Assembly: GCA_024998565.1 (NCBI GenBank)
Contig: JACOEM010000002.1
Coordinates: forward strand, 400,422-464,421
Direction of reading: 5' to 3'
Source: Nitrospira sp.
GTDB taxonomy: Bacteria; Nitrospirota; Nitrospiria; Nitrospirales; Nitrospiraceae
Length of the DNA stretch: 64,000 nt
This document shows, in pieces, positions 1-8,225 of the stretch (the stretch's first letter is position 1; each line of letters begins with the position of its first letter). The position numbers were made by a program, and so were the translations under genes. The notes below the pieces were generated by a model that worked only from the letters and a program-made list of their open reading frames with translations, did no database searches and was not told where the DNA came from.

Positions 1-46
1 CGATCAGCCGGTCGCGTAGGAAAACATAGTTACAGTGAGGTACTGA

Positions 47-442
47 ATGGATACGATGGTTGAAAAGAAGGAGTTGCGAAACTTTGGGTTGATTGTTGGT
101 GGTGTTTTCATTCTGATCGGCGTCTGGCCTATGATTCGTTATGGTGAGGGGATTCGTCTATGGGCCATCGTGCCGGGGGTACTGTTAGTTCCATTGGGAT
201 TAGCCGCGCCGACCATTCTTGTGCCTCTTTTCAAAGTGTGGATGAAAGTCGGCCACGTGATGGGATGGATTAACACCAGGATCATTTTAGGGATTCTGTA
301 TTTTGGACTCATCACCCCGATGGGGGTGATCATGCGGATGTTTGGTTGGGACTCCATGCGAAGAGCGCTAAGGCGAGATGCCGAAAGTTATCGAGTCGTG
401 CGGCAGGCGAGGCCACGCAACCACATGACCAGGCAATTTTAA
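47..442 (+). CDS. SxtJ-like small membrane protein
   Basis: 131-aa protein with three or four hydrophobic segments (about residues 11-30, 38-60 and 72-100) and a basic C-terminal tail. Its size, its layout and the DUF5989-type gene just downstream match the SxtJ family, which is found next to carbamoyltransferases and DUF5989 proteins in polysaccharide and natural-product loci; no enzymatic role is established for the family. It is the first complete gene, and its operon partner upstream may lie outside the window. Translation starts at ATG 47 after a GTGAGG-like ribosome-binding site. The role in the exopolysaccharide operon is inferred from position. Confidence 0.7.
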   Translation: MDTMVEKKELRNFGLIVGGVFILIGVWPMIRYGEGIRLWAIVPGVLLVPLGLAAPTILVPLFKVWMKVGHVMGWINTRIILGILYFGLITPMGVIMRMFGWDSMRRALRRDAESYRVVRQARPRNHMTRQF

Positions 443-458
443 GCAAACGGAGGGCGAT

Positions 459-611
459 ATGGGCGAGTTCCTAACAGAGCTGTGGGCCTTTATGAAAGAA
501 CGTAAAAAATTCTGGCTGCTGCCGATTATTGTGATGCTCGTGCTATTGGGCAGCTTGATCGTGCTGACGCAAGGATCAGCGGTGGCTCCGTTTATCTATA
601 CGTTGTTCTAA
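459..611 (+). CDS. DUF5989-type 50-aa membrane protein
   Basis: A 50-codon gene with a GGAGGG ribosome-binding site 4-9 bases before ATG 459. The product has an acidic-aromatic N-terminus (MGEFLTELWAFMKERKKFW), then a single hydrophobic segment (about residues 20-36) and a short C-terminal tail ending in YTLF. This is the typical pattern of DUF5989 proteins, which accompany SxtJ-like proteins in polysaccharide loci. It lies 16 bases after the SxtJ-like gene and 16 bases before the deacetylase, so the three are probably cotranscribed. Its short length makes it easy to miss. Function is unknown; a membrane accessory to sugar or carbamoyl transfer is a guess. Confidence 0.75.
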   Translation: MGEFLTELWAFMKERKKFWLLPIIVMLVLLGSLIVLTQGSAVAPFIYTLF

Positions 612-627
612 TTACTCAGTTGTTGAG

Positions 628-1686
628 ATGAACTTCTCGCTGGGACGGTTAAAAAAAACAATTCGCTTTGCGGTAGCAGGGACATTCCACGCTTCATCTA
701 TCTATCGATGGCGTCATCGAGGCAAGGTGGCGGTGCTAATGTATCACCGCGTGCTGACCAAAGATGAAGTTGCTCGTTATCCGGTTCAGCCGGGAATGTA
801 CGTGCTCGACAGCGTATTTGCTCAACAGATGTCTTTTGTAAGGCGTAATTTTACGGTGCTGTCGCTCCAGGAACTTCTGGATCTGTGGCAACGGGGCGAG
901 TGGAGTGCCCATGCGCGGTATTGCGTGATTACCTTCGATGATGGCTGGTTGGATAACTATCGCCACGCGTATCCAGTTTTGAAGCAGCTGCGTATGCCCG
1001 CGACGATTTTTCTTCCCACTGACTATGTGGGAAGGAACGAGTGGTTTTGGCCTGATCAACTGGCGGTTTTGTGTAAAGTTGTGGCGGATCGGAAACAGCG
1101 TCAGGAACCTCTGGCAGCGGTTGAGGGTGTGTTGTCCGGTTTCCTGGGTGAAGATGCTTCTCGGTTGGTTGAAGCGTCGGTTCGCCAAGAGCAACTAGGG
1201 GACGAAATTATCGAGCGCTGTAAGCATTTGCCGATAGAGCGCATCCGAGAATTGGTGCAGGCGTTGGCTGCAAAAGTACGAGTGACATTACCGCTGGATC
1301 GGGTGATTGTAAATTGGGACGAGGTGCGTGAAATGTCTCGGGGAGGGGTGTCATTCGGTTCCCACTCCTGCACACATCGTATTATGACGACCATCACATT
1401 GGACGAGGTTTCCGAAGAGCTTGTGAGGTCAAGGCAGGTTCTTTTTGATCAGGGTGTCAACTTTGTGCCGGTCTATTGTTACCCGAATGGGAACAGCGAC
1501 GCTTCCATTGAGGATCTGGTTAAAGCTCATGGATATGAAGCTGCAGTGTCAGTGCGAATGGGCTTCGAAGGGAACTGCCCAGAAAATAGGTATGCCATTC
1601 GCCGGATAGGAATACACAACGACATATCGGACACCATCCCGCTTTTTTCTTTCCGATTGTTCGGTCCCCAACCGAGTTCGGTGTAG
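628..1686 (+). CDS. Polysaccharide deacetylase (NodB/CE4 fold)
   Basis: 352-aa protein with CE4 signatures: TFDDG at residues 102-106 (D104/D105, catalytic base and metal ligand) and SHSCTH with H246 and H250 as the metal-binding histidines. A hydrophobic, basic N-terminus (residues 1-20) may be peripheral or weakly membrane-anchored. CE4 enzymes remove N- or O-acetyl groups from glycans such as poly-GlcNAc or chitooligosaccharides. An insert of about 90 residues between the two motifs makes it longer than a minimal NodB domain (about 200 aa), as in exopolysaccharide-locus deacetylases. Its place in the glycosyltransferase operon suggests it edits the polymer or its lipid-linked precursor. 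The substrate cannot be read from the sequence. Confidence 0.88.
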   Translation: MNFSLGRLKKTIRFAVAGTFHASSIYRWRHRGKVAVLMYHRVLTKDEVARYPVQPGMYVLDSVFAQQMSFVRRNFTVLSLQELLDLWQRGEWSAHARYCVITFDDGWLDNYRHAYPVLKQLRMPATIFLPTDYVGRNEWFWPDQLAVLCKVVADRKQRQEPLAAVEGVLSGFLGEDASRLVEASVRQEQLGDEIIERCKHLPIERIRELVQALAAKVRVTLPLDRVIVNWDEVREMSRGGVSFGSHSCTHRIMTTITLDEVSEELVRSRQVLFDQGVNFVPVYCYPNGNSDASIEDLVKAHGYEAAVSVRMGFEGNCPENRYAIRRIGIHNDISDTIPLFSFRLFGPQPSSV

Positions 1687-1737
1687 GTCGACAAGGGCAA
1701 TGGATATGAGAGGAATCGCTTTGGGGCGGGAATACTT

Positions 1738-2925
1738 GTGAAAGTATTGATTACTGACGGAAATGAGCGGGCTGCGCTTGCGGTCACCAGGGCACTGGGA
1801 GGTGAGCAAGTAGAGGTGATTGTTGGGGCAGAGTCCCAACGGTCTCTTGCAGGTTCCTCGCGTTACTGCCGACAGAGCATTGCCTATCCGTCTCCTTATC
1901 AAGAACCTGAACGTTTCATCGCCACATTAATGGAGGCCGTGCGAACCCATCGAGTCGATGCCTTAATTCCTTTGTCTGATATTGCCATGCATGTCCTCGG
2001 ACCAGAGAAGGCTCAATTCGAAAAATATACGCATTTTCCGGCTCCCAGTCCCCAGGCATTTCAAGAAATCTCCGATAAGTATCGATTGATGCAACAGGCT
2101 ATTACGGAGGGTGTAGCAATTCCCGATACCATTTTTCTCCCTGATGGTCAGGTCGAACGGGTCGTACAGGAAATTGTTGATTTTCCCGTGGTGGTGAAGC
2201 CCGGTTGTTCATTGGTGAAAGACGGCAATCGGTGGACAAAAACCAGTGTCTGCTATGCCGAGTCCCGTGAGGAGCTTCTGAGCATCTATCGTGATAAGCC
2301 TTATCTTCGGCAGCCCTCGTTGATCCAGCGACGTGTGATCGGTGAAGGCCAGGGGCTGTTTGTGTTGATGCAGGAGGGAACACCCTTGGGGATGTTTGCT
2401 CACAGGCGAGTGCGTGAACGGCCTCCCTCCGGCGGAGTCAGCGTATTGCGCGAGAGTATTGCCTTGCCGAAACCCATGGTTGAGGCTACCCTGAAGTTGT
2501 TACAGCGTGTGAAGTGGCATGGGGTGGCCATGGTGGAATTCAAAGTAGATGCCGCCACTCAGCGTCCCTTGCTTATGGAAATTAATGGGCGGTTTTGGGG
2601 ATCGCTCCAGCTGGCTGTGGATGCGGGCGTCAATTTTCCCCTTCACTTACTCAATATGGCAATGGGAGTGCCCGAGACGATACCTGAAAATGGATATCGT
2701 GTCGGAGTCAAGTCCCGGTGGTTGCTTGGTGATTTGGATCAATTAGTCATGCGCATCAGGAAGAGTGATCGTGCGTTGAATCTTCCGCCTGGCACCCCAT
2801 CCAGGCTTCAAGCAGTCCTGTCCTTCTGCCGGTTTTTCGAACGGAATACATTTTATGAAGTTGAGCGTATTGATGATTTCGGGCCTAGTCGGCTTGAGGT
2901 CATGCGGTATTTTAAGCTGGCATAG
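1738..2925 (+). CDS. ATP-grasp carboxylate-amine ligase family protein
   Basis: 395-aa protein starting at GTG 1738. The N-terminus looks like a preATP-grasp Rossmann half (VLITDGNERAALAVTRALGG). The central part has ATP-grasp features, FPVVVKPGCSL (nucleotide-binding lysine) and then VAMVEFKVD and LLMEINGRFWGS, which supply the Mg-binding Glu/Asn pair. ATP-grasp ligases form amide or ester bonds through acyl-phosphates. Members of this carbamoyl-phosphate-synthase-like subfamily are common in exopolysaccharide operons, where they probably add an amino acid or carboxylate to a sugar, although the substrate is undefined. The tyrosine phosphatase starts 6 bases downstream, implying cotranscription. 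Confidence 0.82.
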   Translation: MKVLITDGNERAALAVTRALGGEQVEVIVGAESQRSLAGSSRYCRQSIAYPSPYQEPERFIATLMEAVRTHRVDALIPLSDIAMHVLGPEKAQFEKYTHFPAPSPQAFQEISDKYRLMQQAITEGVAIPDTIFLPDGQVERVVQEIVDFPVVVKPGCSLVKDGNRWTKTSVCYAESREELLSIYRDKPYLRQPSLIQRRVIGEGQGLFVLMQEGTPLGMFAHRRVRERPPSGGVSVLRESIALPKPMVEATLKLLQRVKWHGVAMVEFKVDAATQRPLLMEINGRFWGSLQLAVDAGVNFPLHLLNMAMGVPETIPENGYRVGVKSRWLLGDLDQLVMRIRKSDRALNLPPGTPSRLQAVLSFCRFFERNTFYEVERIDDFGPSRLEVMRYFKLA

Positions 2926-2931
2926 GGAATT

Positions 2932-3522
2932 GTGATGTCCCAAGTTGATTCTGCTTCTCTGCGAGGAGTCGCTCGTTCGATGAAGAGGGCTGTGAACGAG
3001 GCGTTAGATCAGTGGCGCTATCGGAGCCTGATTAGTCGGCAGGCCTTTCCGAGTCCCGTTCGTGCGATCTTAGTTGTCTGTAAAGGTAATATCTGTCGCA
3101 GCCCGTTAGCAGAGGCCTATCTCAAGCATCGAGTTGAAAAGCATGGGTTACCGATTGTGGTTGAATCAGCGGGGCTTGAAACATCGTTTGGAAAGGCGGC
3201 GCATCCGCTCGCGCAAGTCGTCGGCACGCAGGGGGGGCTTTTGCTCACCAAGCATGCAACGCAACCACTGCACAAAGAACAGGTTGATCGGGCGGACATC
3301 ATTTTGGTCATGGAGTGGCGGCAGCGACGCCGCGTGCTCAAGCTATACCCTCAGGCCAAGCAGAAGGTGTTTTTGCTTCGTCAGTTTTACGATCACTCAG
3401 TGCGAGAGGTTGCGGATCCCTACAGTGGTACGCTGGAAGATTTTCAGACCTGCTTCTCGATGATTAAGCAGGCCTGTGATGTATTGGTCATGCAGATGTT
3501 GCCCTCGGGCAAGGAAGATTAG
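2932..3522 (+). CDS. Low-molecular-weight protein tyrosine phosphatase
   Basis: 196 aa with the LMW-PTP P-loop CKGNICRSP (nucleophile C50, R56) and the general-acid loop ADPYSG with D162. The domain spans about residues 43-190. An N-terminal extension of about 40 residues, rich in Arg, is not part of the usual 150-aa fold. GTG 2932 is followed at once by ATG 2935, so either could be the start. In capsule and exopolysaccharide loci these enzymes (Wzb/EpsB type) dephosphorylate the BY-kinase that controls polymer length. No BY-kinase is visible in the window, so the partner must be upstream or elsewhere. Polymer regulation is inferred from context. Confidence 0.88.
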   Translation: MMSQVDSASLRGVARSMKRAVNEALDQWRYRSLISRQAFPSPVRAILVVCKGNICRSPLAEAYLKHRVEKHGLPIVVESAGLETSFGKAAHPLAQVVGTQGGLLLTKHATQPLHKEQVDRADIILVMEWRQRRRVLKLYPQAKQKVFLLRQFYDHSVREVADPYSGTLEDFQTCFSMIKQACDVLVMQMLPSGKED

Positions 3523-3587
3523 GATCGAGTTGATTTGATCGGAGCACGAGTGCGGATGGCAAAGAGCAGGGGAGGCACGGCATCGAC

Positions 3588-4334
3588 ATGAGCTTGCGAA
3601 CAAGACTGTTCAACATCTATTGGACGCTACGGGGCGCCATTGTGCCGAAGCTGAGATATTCCCAGTACTCGTACGAGGAATCGCTGAAACGCTATGTGAC
3701 GCCATCAGTTGAATGGGTGGAGATAGGGTGTGGACACTCCATCCTTCCCAGCTGGCGAGCGAATGAAGAGCTCCAGTTGGTAAGAACCTGTAAGGCAATA
3801 TTCGGCATCGACTATGATCTTCCGTCTCTCAAAGCGCATCCCAATATCGCCAAAAAGCTGCGCGGCGACGTCACCAAGTTGCCCTTTAGAAACGAAGCGT
3901 TCGACCTGGTAACCGCAAATATGGTGGTCGAGCATCTTGACAATCCAGACGAACAGTTTAGAGAGATTGGGCGCATCCTTAAGTCGAAAGGCGTGTTCTT
4001 GTTTCACACCCCGAACGCATTCGGCTATGGGGTTATCTTGTCCAAGGTCGTGCCTGAGTGGCTCAAGGGCAAGCTTATTTATCTGTTAGAGGGTCGCCAG
4101 GAGCATGATGTTTTCCCCACGCACTACAAGGCGAATACTGAAACTCAAGTCAGGGCGCTTGCTCAAGCAAATGGCTTTGAGGTTCTGCAGCTTGATTTGA
4201 TTGCCACGGATGCCATCTTTGCTATGCTTCCGCCGCTGGCGGCCGTTGAGTTACTGTGGATACGGCTGCTCATGACCCAGCCTTTCCGAAACCTCCGAAC
4301 AAATATGATTGTGGCACTGAGAAAAGCGGCATAA
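3588..4334 (+). CDS. Class I SAM-dependent methyltransferase
   Basis: 248-aa Rossmann methyltransferase of the Methyltransf_11 type. Motif I is VEIGCGHSILP (about residues 46-56), the acidic motif II is FGIDYD, and the post-II region carries FDLVTANMVVEHLDNPDEQF. A hydrophobic stretch toward the C-terminus (MLPPLAAVELLWIRLLM) may dock to membrane. The gene sits between the phosphatase and the polymerase in the polysaccharide operon, so methylation of a sugar or lipid-linked intermediate is the likely role; the acceptor is unknown. ATG 3588 follows GAGGCACGGCATCGAC, giving a moderate ribosome-binding site. Confidence 0.82.
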   Translation: MSLRTRLFNIYWTLRGAIVPKLRYSQYSYEESLKRYVTPSVEWVEIGCGHSILPSWRANEELQLVRTCKAIFGIDYDLPSLKAHPNIAKKLRGDVTKLPFRNEAFDLVTANMVVEHLDNPDEQFREIGRILKSKGVFLFHTPNAFGYGVILSKVVPEWLKGKLIYLLEGRQEHDVFPTHYKANTETQVRALAQANGFEVLQLDLIATDAIFAMLPPLAAVELLWIRLLMTQPFRNLRTNMIVALRKAA

Positions 4335-4379
4335 CGTGGCAGGGACCATTTCCAGTGCTGTGACCGAGACCTCTGCTCA

Positions 4380-5756
4380 ATGATACATTCCAATCAACAG
4401 ATGGCCGGTGGACCTCGATTTGGGGCTACGGTTCGAGCTTTGCCAGTTCCGAAGGAGTCCAAGGTCGGATTCTATCTCGTCATGTTGGCAATGCTCTTTG
4501 AGTTTGGACGGCCGCAGGACGTACTCCCTCCGCTCAAAGCGATCCCGATTCCAACCTTGTTAGACGTGTCCGTTCTTATTGCGGTCTTGGTTTCCGGCAG
4601 AGCGACTTTTTCTAACCTGCAAACAAAGCTTTGGATGGGACTCCTCGTTTTCATGGCGATGTGGGTTCCATTTGCTAACAACAACTTTTGGGCGTTCATG
4701 ACGTTCAAAGAGATGACGTTATACTTTTTTTTCTATTTGGGAATTGTCACCTTCGTGAATACCACCAGCCGAATGCAGAAGCTGATATTCATGTGGCTAG
4801 GCGTGCATGCCGTTCTTGGCATAAATGGAATCTTGCATCATGGGCAAGGAGTTGGTGGGTGGCTAGGAGACGAAAATGATTTCGGGATGGAAATGAATGT
4901 GGCAGTTCCGGTCGCATTCTTCATGTACCAAGCGGCAACAAACCAGCGGTCGAAGTTGCTCTATATGGTGTTGTTGGGCCTCTTTGTCATGTCCGTGGTC
5001 GCGACATCTTCGCGAGGTGCATTTCTTGGTTTGCTTGCGTTAGGAACCTATTGCTGGCTGTACTCACCCAGAAAGGTCATGTCGCTGCTCCTGGGCATCT
5101 GCCTTGTTGGCCTTGTCCTCGTCGCTGCGCCACAGGAATATTGGGATCGCATCAGTTCCATCACCGATGATAATACTATGGAAACCGGTACGGCAGGGCA
5201 GCGGATGTTCACCTGGGGCATCGGGTGGGAGATATTTACTGCTAATCCTATTTTCGGGATCGGTCAGGGAAACTTCCCGTGGACAATCGGTGAGTACATG
5301 GGAGGGCGCACTTGGCAAACCAAATCATTGGCTGGCCGCCAGGCGCATTCCCTCTACTTTACACTGCTGCCCGAACTCGGACTTGTCGGAGTGATTATTT
5401 TCGGCACGATGGTCTATCTCAACTATCGAGATACCAGGGTGAGTCAGTTCTTGCCCGTTGCGGCTCGTGGTATGGCTGGACGGAACGGCAAGGAAGAGGC
5501 AAAGGACCCTCAAGTGGCACGAGCCATCTTATTCGGGAACGCGATTTTAGGCGGCATGATAGGGTATCTCACGACCAGCGCCTTCATCTCCACTCTCTAT
5601 TACCCAACCTTTTGGATCCTGATGGGGCTGGCCGTGGCCCTTCGAAATTCAACTCAGGCGTATACTGTCAGCCAGCCTGGCACTAGTGCCGCCTCAACTT
5701 TTACGCCGAAAGTGTCTCTTTGGGATCGGCCAAGACCTGTAAGATTACGGCACTGA
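4380..5756 (+). CDS. O-antigen ligase / Wzy-like polymerase
   Basis: 458-aa polytopic membrane protein with about ten to twelve hydrophobic segments. The large periplasmic loop has the O-antigen-ligase family pattern FTANPIFGIGQGNFPW, then RQAHSLYFTLLPELGLVG, including the Arg and His typical of Wzy_C proteins. These proteins polymerise lipid-linked repeat units or ligate glycan to an acceptor in the periplasm. In an exopolysaccharide operon polymerase activity is more likely than lipid A ligation. The last 40 residues are hydrophilic and cytoplasmic. It is followed by two GT4 genes on the same strand. Confidence 0.83.
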   Translation: MIHSNQQMAGGPRFGATVRALPVPKESKVGFYLVMLAMLFEFGRPQDVLPPLKAIPIPTLLDVSVLIAVLVSGRATFSNLQTKLWMGLLVFMAMWVPFANNNFWAFMTFKEMTLYFFFYLGIVTFVNTTSRMQKLIFMWLGVHAVLGINGILHHGQGVGGWLGDENDFGMEMNVAVPVAFFMYQAATNQRSKLLYMVLLGLFVMSVVATSSRGAFLGLLALGTYCWLYSPRKVMSLLLGICLVGLVLVAAPQEYWDRISSITDDNTMETGTAGQRMFTWGIGWEIFTANPIFGIGQGNFPWTIGEYMGGRTWQTKSLAGRQAHSLYFTLLPELGLVGVIIFGTMVYLNYRDTRVSQFLPVAARGMAGRNGKEEAKDPQVARAILFGNAILGGMIGYLTTSAFISTLYYPTFWILMGLAVALRNSTQAYTVSQPGTSAASTFTPKVSLWDRPRPVRLRH

Positions 5757-5846
5757 TCGTCGGGCTGTGCGAGGCGATCCGAAGAGGCTGGGTTGTCCCC
5801 TCTGTGAGTCTTCGCGATCCGCGGTGCGTGTAGAGTACACCGTAAA

Positions 5847-6956
5847 ATGATTCAAACAATTCTGTTTCTTTCGACCAGTAGTGGGCCAGGTGGAGCCGAG
5901 CGAGTCATCAGTAACCTGGCTACGTCCCTCGATCCTGCGCGATATCGGGCCGTCCTCTGTTTGTTTCGTCAGGGATGGATACAAGAACGAAGCGAAAGTC
6001 GGGGAGTTCGCACTCATATTATTCCCACGTGCGGGATGACAGACTGGCGCTGGGCACTTCGATTTAGACGGCTGCTGGAGGAGGAGGATGTCGACCTGAT
6101 TCACGCCCATGAGTTTGATGCAAATGTGCAGGGGGCGTTCGTCGCGGCCATTTCCGGGACTCCTCTGGTAGCAACCGTCCACGGAAAACACTACTTCTGG
6201 GAGAAATGGAGGCGCTGCCTTGCGTATCGATGGGTCAGTCGGCAAGCGACCATGGTGGCGGTTTCAGAGGATTTGAAGCAGTTTATTGTGGAGAAGGTGG
6301 GGGCTTGTCCGGAACGAATTACAGTTCTCTACAACGGTGTGGATGTGCCAACGCCCCCAAACCAGGTTGAGGCTGATGCGTGCAGAAAAGAGTTGCGCTT
6401 ACCCCAGGGGGACCAGATTGTTGGTGTCGTGGGAAATTTGTATCCCGTGAAGGGACACCAATATCTGATCGAGGGGATCCCCGCAGTTCTGAAGAAATGT
6501 CCTAATACCTCCTTCGTCTTTGCCGGGAGGGGACAGCTTGAAAAGGAGTTGAAAGATCAAGTCCACCGGCTTGGCCTGGACGAGCGAGTACATTTTCTCG
6601 GGTTGCGGCAAGATGTCTCGACAATTCTTGCTTTGCTGGATGTATTCGTTCTTCCCTCGTTATCTGAGGGACTTTCGATGGCAATCTTAGAGGCGATGAT
6701 GGCAGGAAAGCCTGTGATTGCTACCCGGGTCGGCGGCAATCCTGAAATCGTGCTCGACGGTGAGACGGGCTTTCTTGTCCCGCCGCGTGATAGTCAGACC
6801 TTAGCGGACCAATTGGTAACGCTGTTGACTAATAAGGAACAGGCGGCCCAATTTGCAGCGAGAGGCAAACGTCGCGCCGAAGAGCAATTCAGCTTGCAGA
6901 CCATGGTGCATGCATATCAATCGCTCTACGATAAATGTCTGCGGTCGAATCCATAG
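5847..6956 (+). CDS. GT4-family glycosyltransferase
   Basis: 369-aa GT-B enzyme. The N-terminal acceptor domain begins with SSGPGGAERVISNLA (glycine-rich loop). The C-terminal donor domain has VVGNLYPVKGHQYLIEG and the EX7E-type motif EGLSMAILEAMMAGKPVIA around residues 272-290, typical of retaining GT4 enzymes that use nucleotide sugars. It should add a sugar to the undecaprenyl-linked repeat unit on the cytoplasmic face of the inner membrane. Donor and linkage cannot be assigned. The 90-base gap from the polymerase gene leaves room for a regulatory element, but none was recognised. Confidence 0.9.
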   Translation: MIQTILFLSTSSGPGGAERVISNLATSLDPARYRAVLCLFRQGWIQERSESRGVRTHIIPTCGMTDWRWALRFRRLLEEEDVDLIHAHEFDANVQGAFVAAISGTPLVATVHGKHYFWEKWRRCLAYRWVSRQATMVAVSEDLKQFIVEKVGACPERITVLYNGVDVPTPPNQVEADACRKELRLPQGDQIVGVVGNLYPVKGHQYLIEGIPAVLKKCPNTSFVFAGRGQLEKELKDQVHRLGLDERVHFLGLRQDVSTILALLDVFVLPSLSEGLSMAILEAMMAGKPVIATRVGGNPEIVLDGETGFLVPPRDSQTLADQLVTLLTNKEQAAQFAARGKRRAEEQFSLQTMVHAYQSLYDKCLRSNP

Positions 6957-7015
6957 CATGACCTGAGAGCTGGAGAGCGAATGTATTACAGGGATGTCGC
7001 TTCCAATGAGAAAGA

Positions 7016-8221
7016 ATGGACGTCATGATGACGGAAGCCGGCAAGCAACAGAGAACGAGGCAAGGACCCCGTGTGAAGGTCTGTCATGTGGCGATGGGCG
7101 ATTTATGGGCCGGGGCGGAAGTCCAGTTATTAGCACTGATGACCTACCTGGTACGGTCGGATGAATTTGAATGGACTGTGATTTTGTTCAATGAGGGTAG
7201 ATTAGCTGAAGAACTTCGCAAGCTCCCGCTTTCAGTCTCAGTCATTCCTGAGGCGAATCATACTTCTATTACGATAGCGAGTCGGTTGCTAAAGATCTTT
7301 CGACACATTCGGCCTGATATCGTGCATACCCACAAGTACAAAGACTCCATCATTGGCGCCAGCGTCGCGCGGTATGTGGGAGTGCCTCACACGGTCAGGG
7401 TCGTGCATGGAATGCCTGAACCATTCAACGGATTGAGAAACTTGCGAATGCTTCTCTACACCACGGTTGACAGGTTCGTGAGCCGGTGGCTCATCGATAA
7501 GCTGGTGGCCGTCTCATCGGATATCGAAAAGCAGCTAATCGAGACCTACGGTGCGGCGCATGTGGTACGCATCCACAATGGTATTGATTTAGAAGCCGTT
7601 CAGAGCGGTTCTTCGAGACCTCAGAAGCGTAAAGAATGGCGCGTAGATGACCTGGTAACGCTGATCGGAACCGTCGGCAGGCTTGTTCCTGTAAAAGGCC
7701 ATGTTGTGTTGCTGGAGGCGCTGCGAATTGTACGCGGGTCCGATCGTAATGTGATGCTGCTAGTGGTTGGAGATGGTCCCTTGCGCGCACAACTTGAGTC
7801 AGAAGTTGCACGACTGGGTTTGGAGGAATCCGTAATATTCGCCGGGCACCACTCACCGGCCTATGATTTCATCAACATGATGGACGTATTTGTCCTTCCA
7901 TCGCTGCATGAAGGTATTCCGATGGTGTTGCTTGAAGCACTGGCCCTAGGGCGACCTGTCGTGGCGACTCGCGTGGGTGGAATTCCGGAGGTCATCACCG
8001 ATGGAGAAACGGGCTTGTTGGCGGAACCAGCGGATGCGTTGTCCCTGGCGAAGTGCATTCTACAATTAATCGTGGACCAATCTAAGGGGGCTCGTCTTGG
8101 TAAGGCCGGACGAACTCGTGTAGAAGAAGAGTTTAATGCGCGTATTATGGCTGAAAAAACGCTAGGACTGTATGAAAAGGTATTGGGCAATGTTGTCCTG
8201 AACAGCAACCCGGTAAGCTGA
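7016..8221 (+). CDS. GT4-family glycosyltransferase
   Basis: 401-aa GT-B glycosyltransferase, distinct from the preceding gene. The N-terminal loop is WAGAEVQLLALMTYLV. The donor domain has TVGRLVPVKGHVVLLEAL, the VVGDGPLR strand, and SLHEGIPMVLLEALALGRP as the EX7E-like motif. The start is ambiguous between ATG 7016 and ATG 7025; neither has a strong ribosome-binding site. The GT2 gene starts 4 bases after its stop, suggesting translational coupling. It is predicted to act in the same repeat-unit assembly pathway as its neighbours. Confidence 0.9.
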   Translation: MDVMMTEAGKQQRTRQGPRVKVCHVAMGDLWAGAEVQLLALMTYLVRSDEFEWTVILFNEGRLAEELRKLPLSVSVIPEANHTSITIASRLLKIFRHIRPDIVHTHKYKDSIIGASVARYVGVPHTVRVVHGMPEPFNGLRNLRMLLYTTVDRFVSRWLIDKLVAVSSDIEKQLIETYGAAHVVRIHNGIDLEAVQSGSSRPQKRKEWRVDDLVTLIGTVGRLVPVKGHVVLLEALRIVRGSDRNVMLLVVGDGPLRAQLESEVARLGLEESVIFAGHHSPAYDFINMMDVFVLPSLHEGIPMVLLEALALGRPVVATRVGGIPEVITDGETGLLAEPADALSLAKCILQLIVDQSKGARLGKAGRTRVEEEFNARIMAEKTLGLYEKVLGNVVLNSNPVS

Positions 8222-8225
8222 CACC

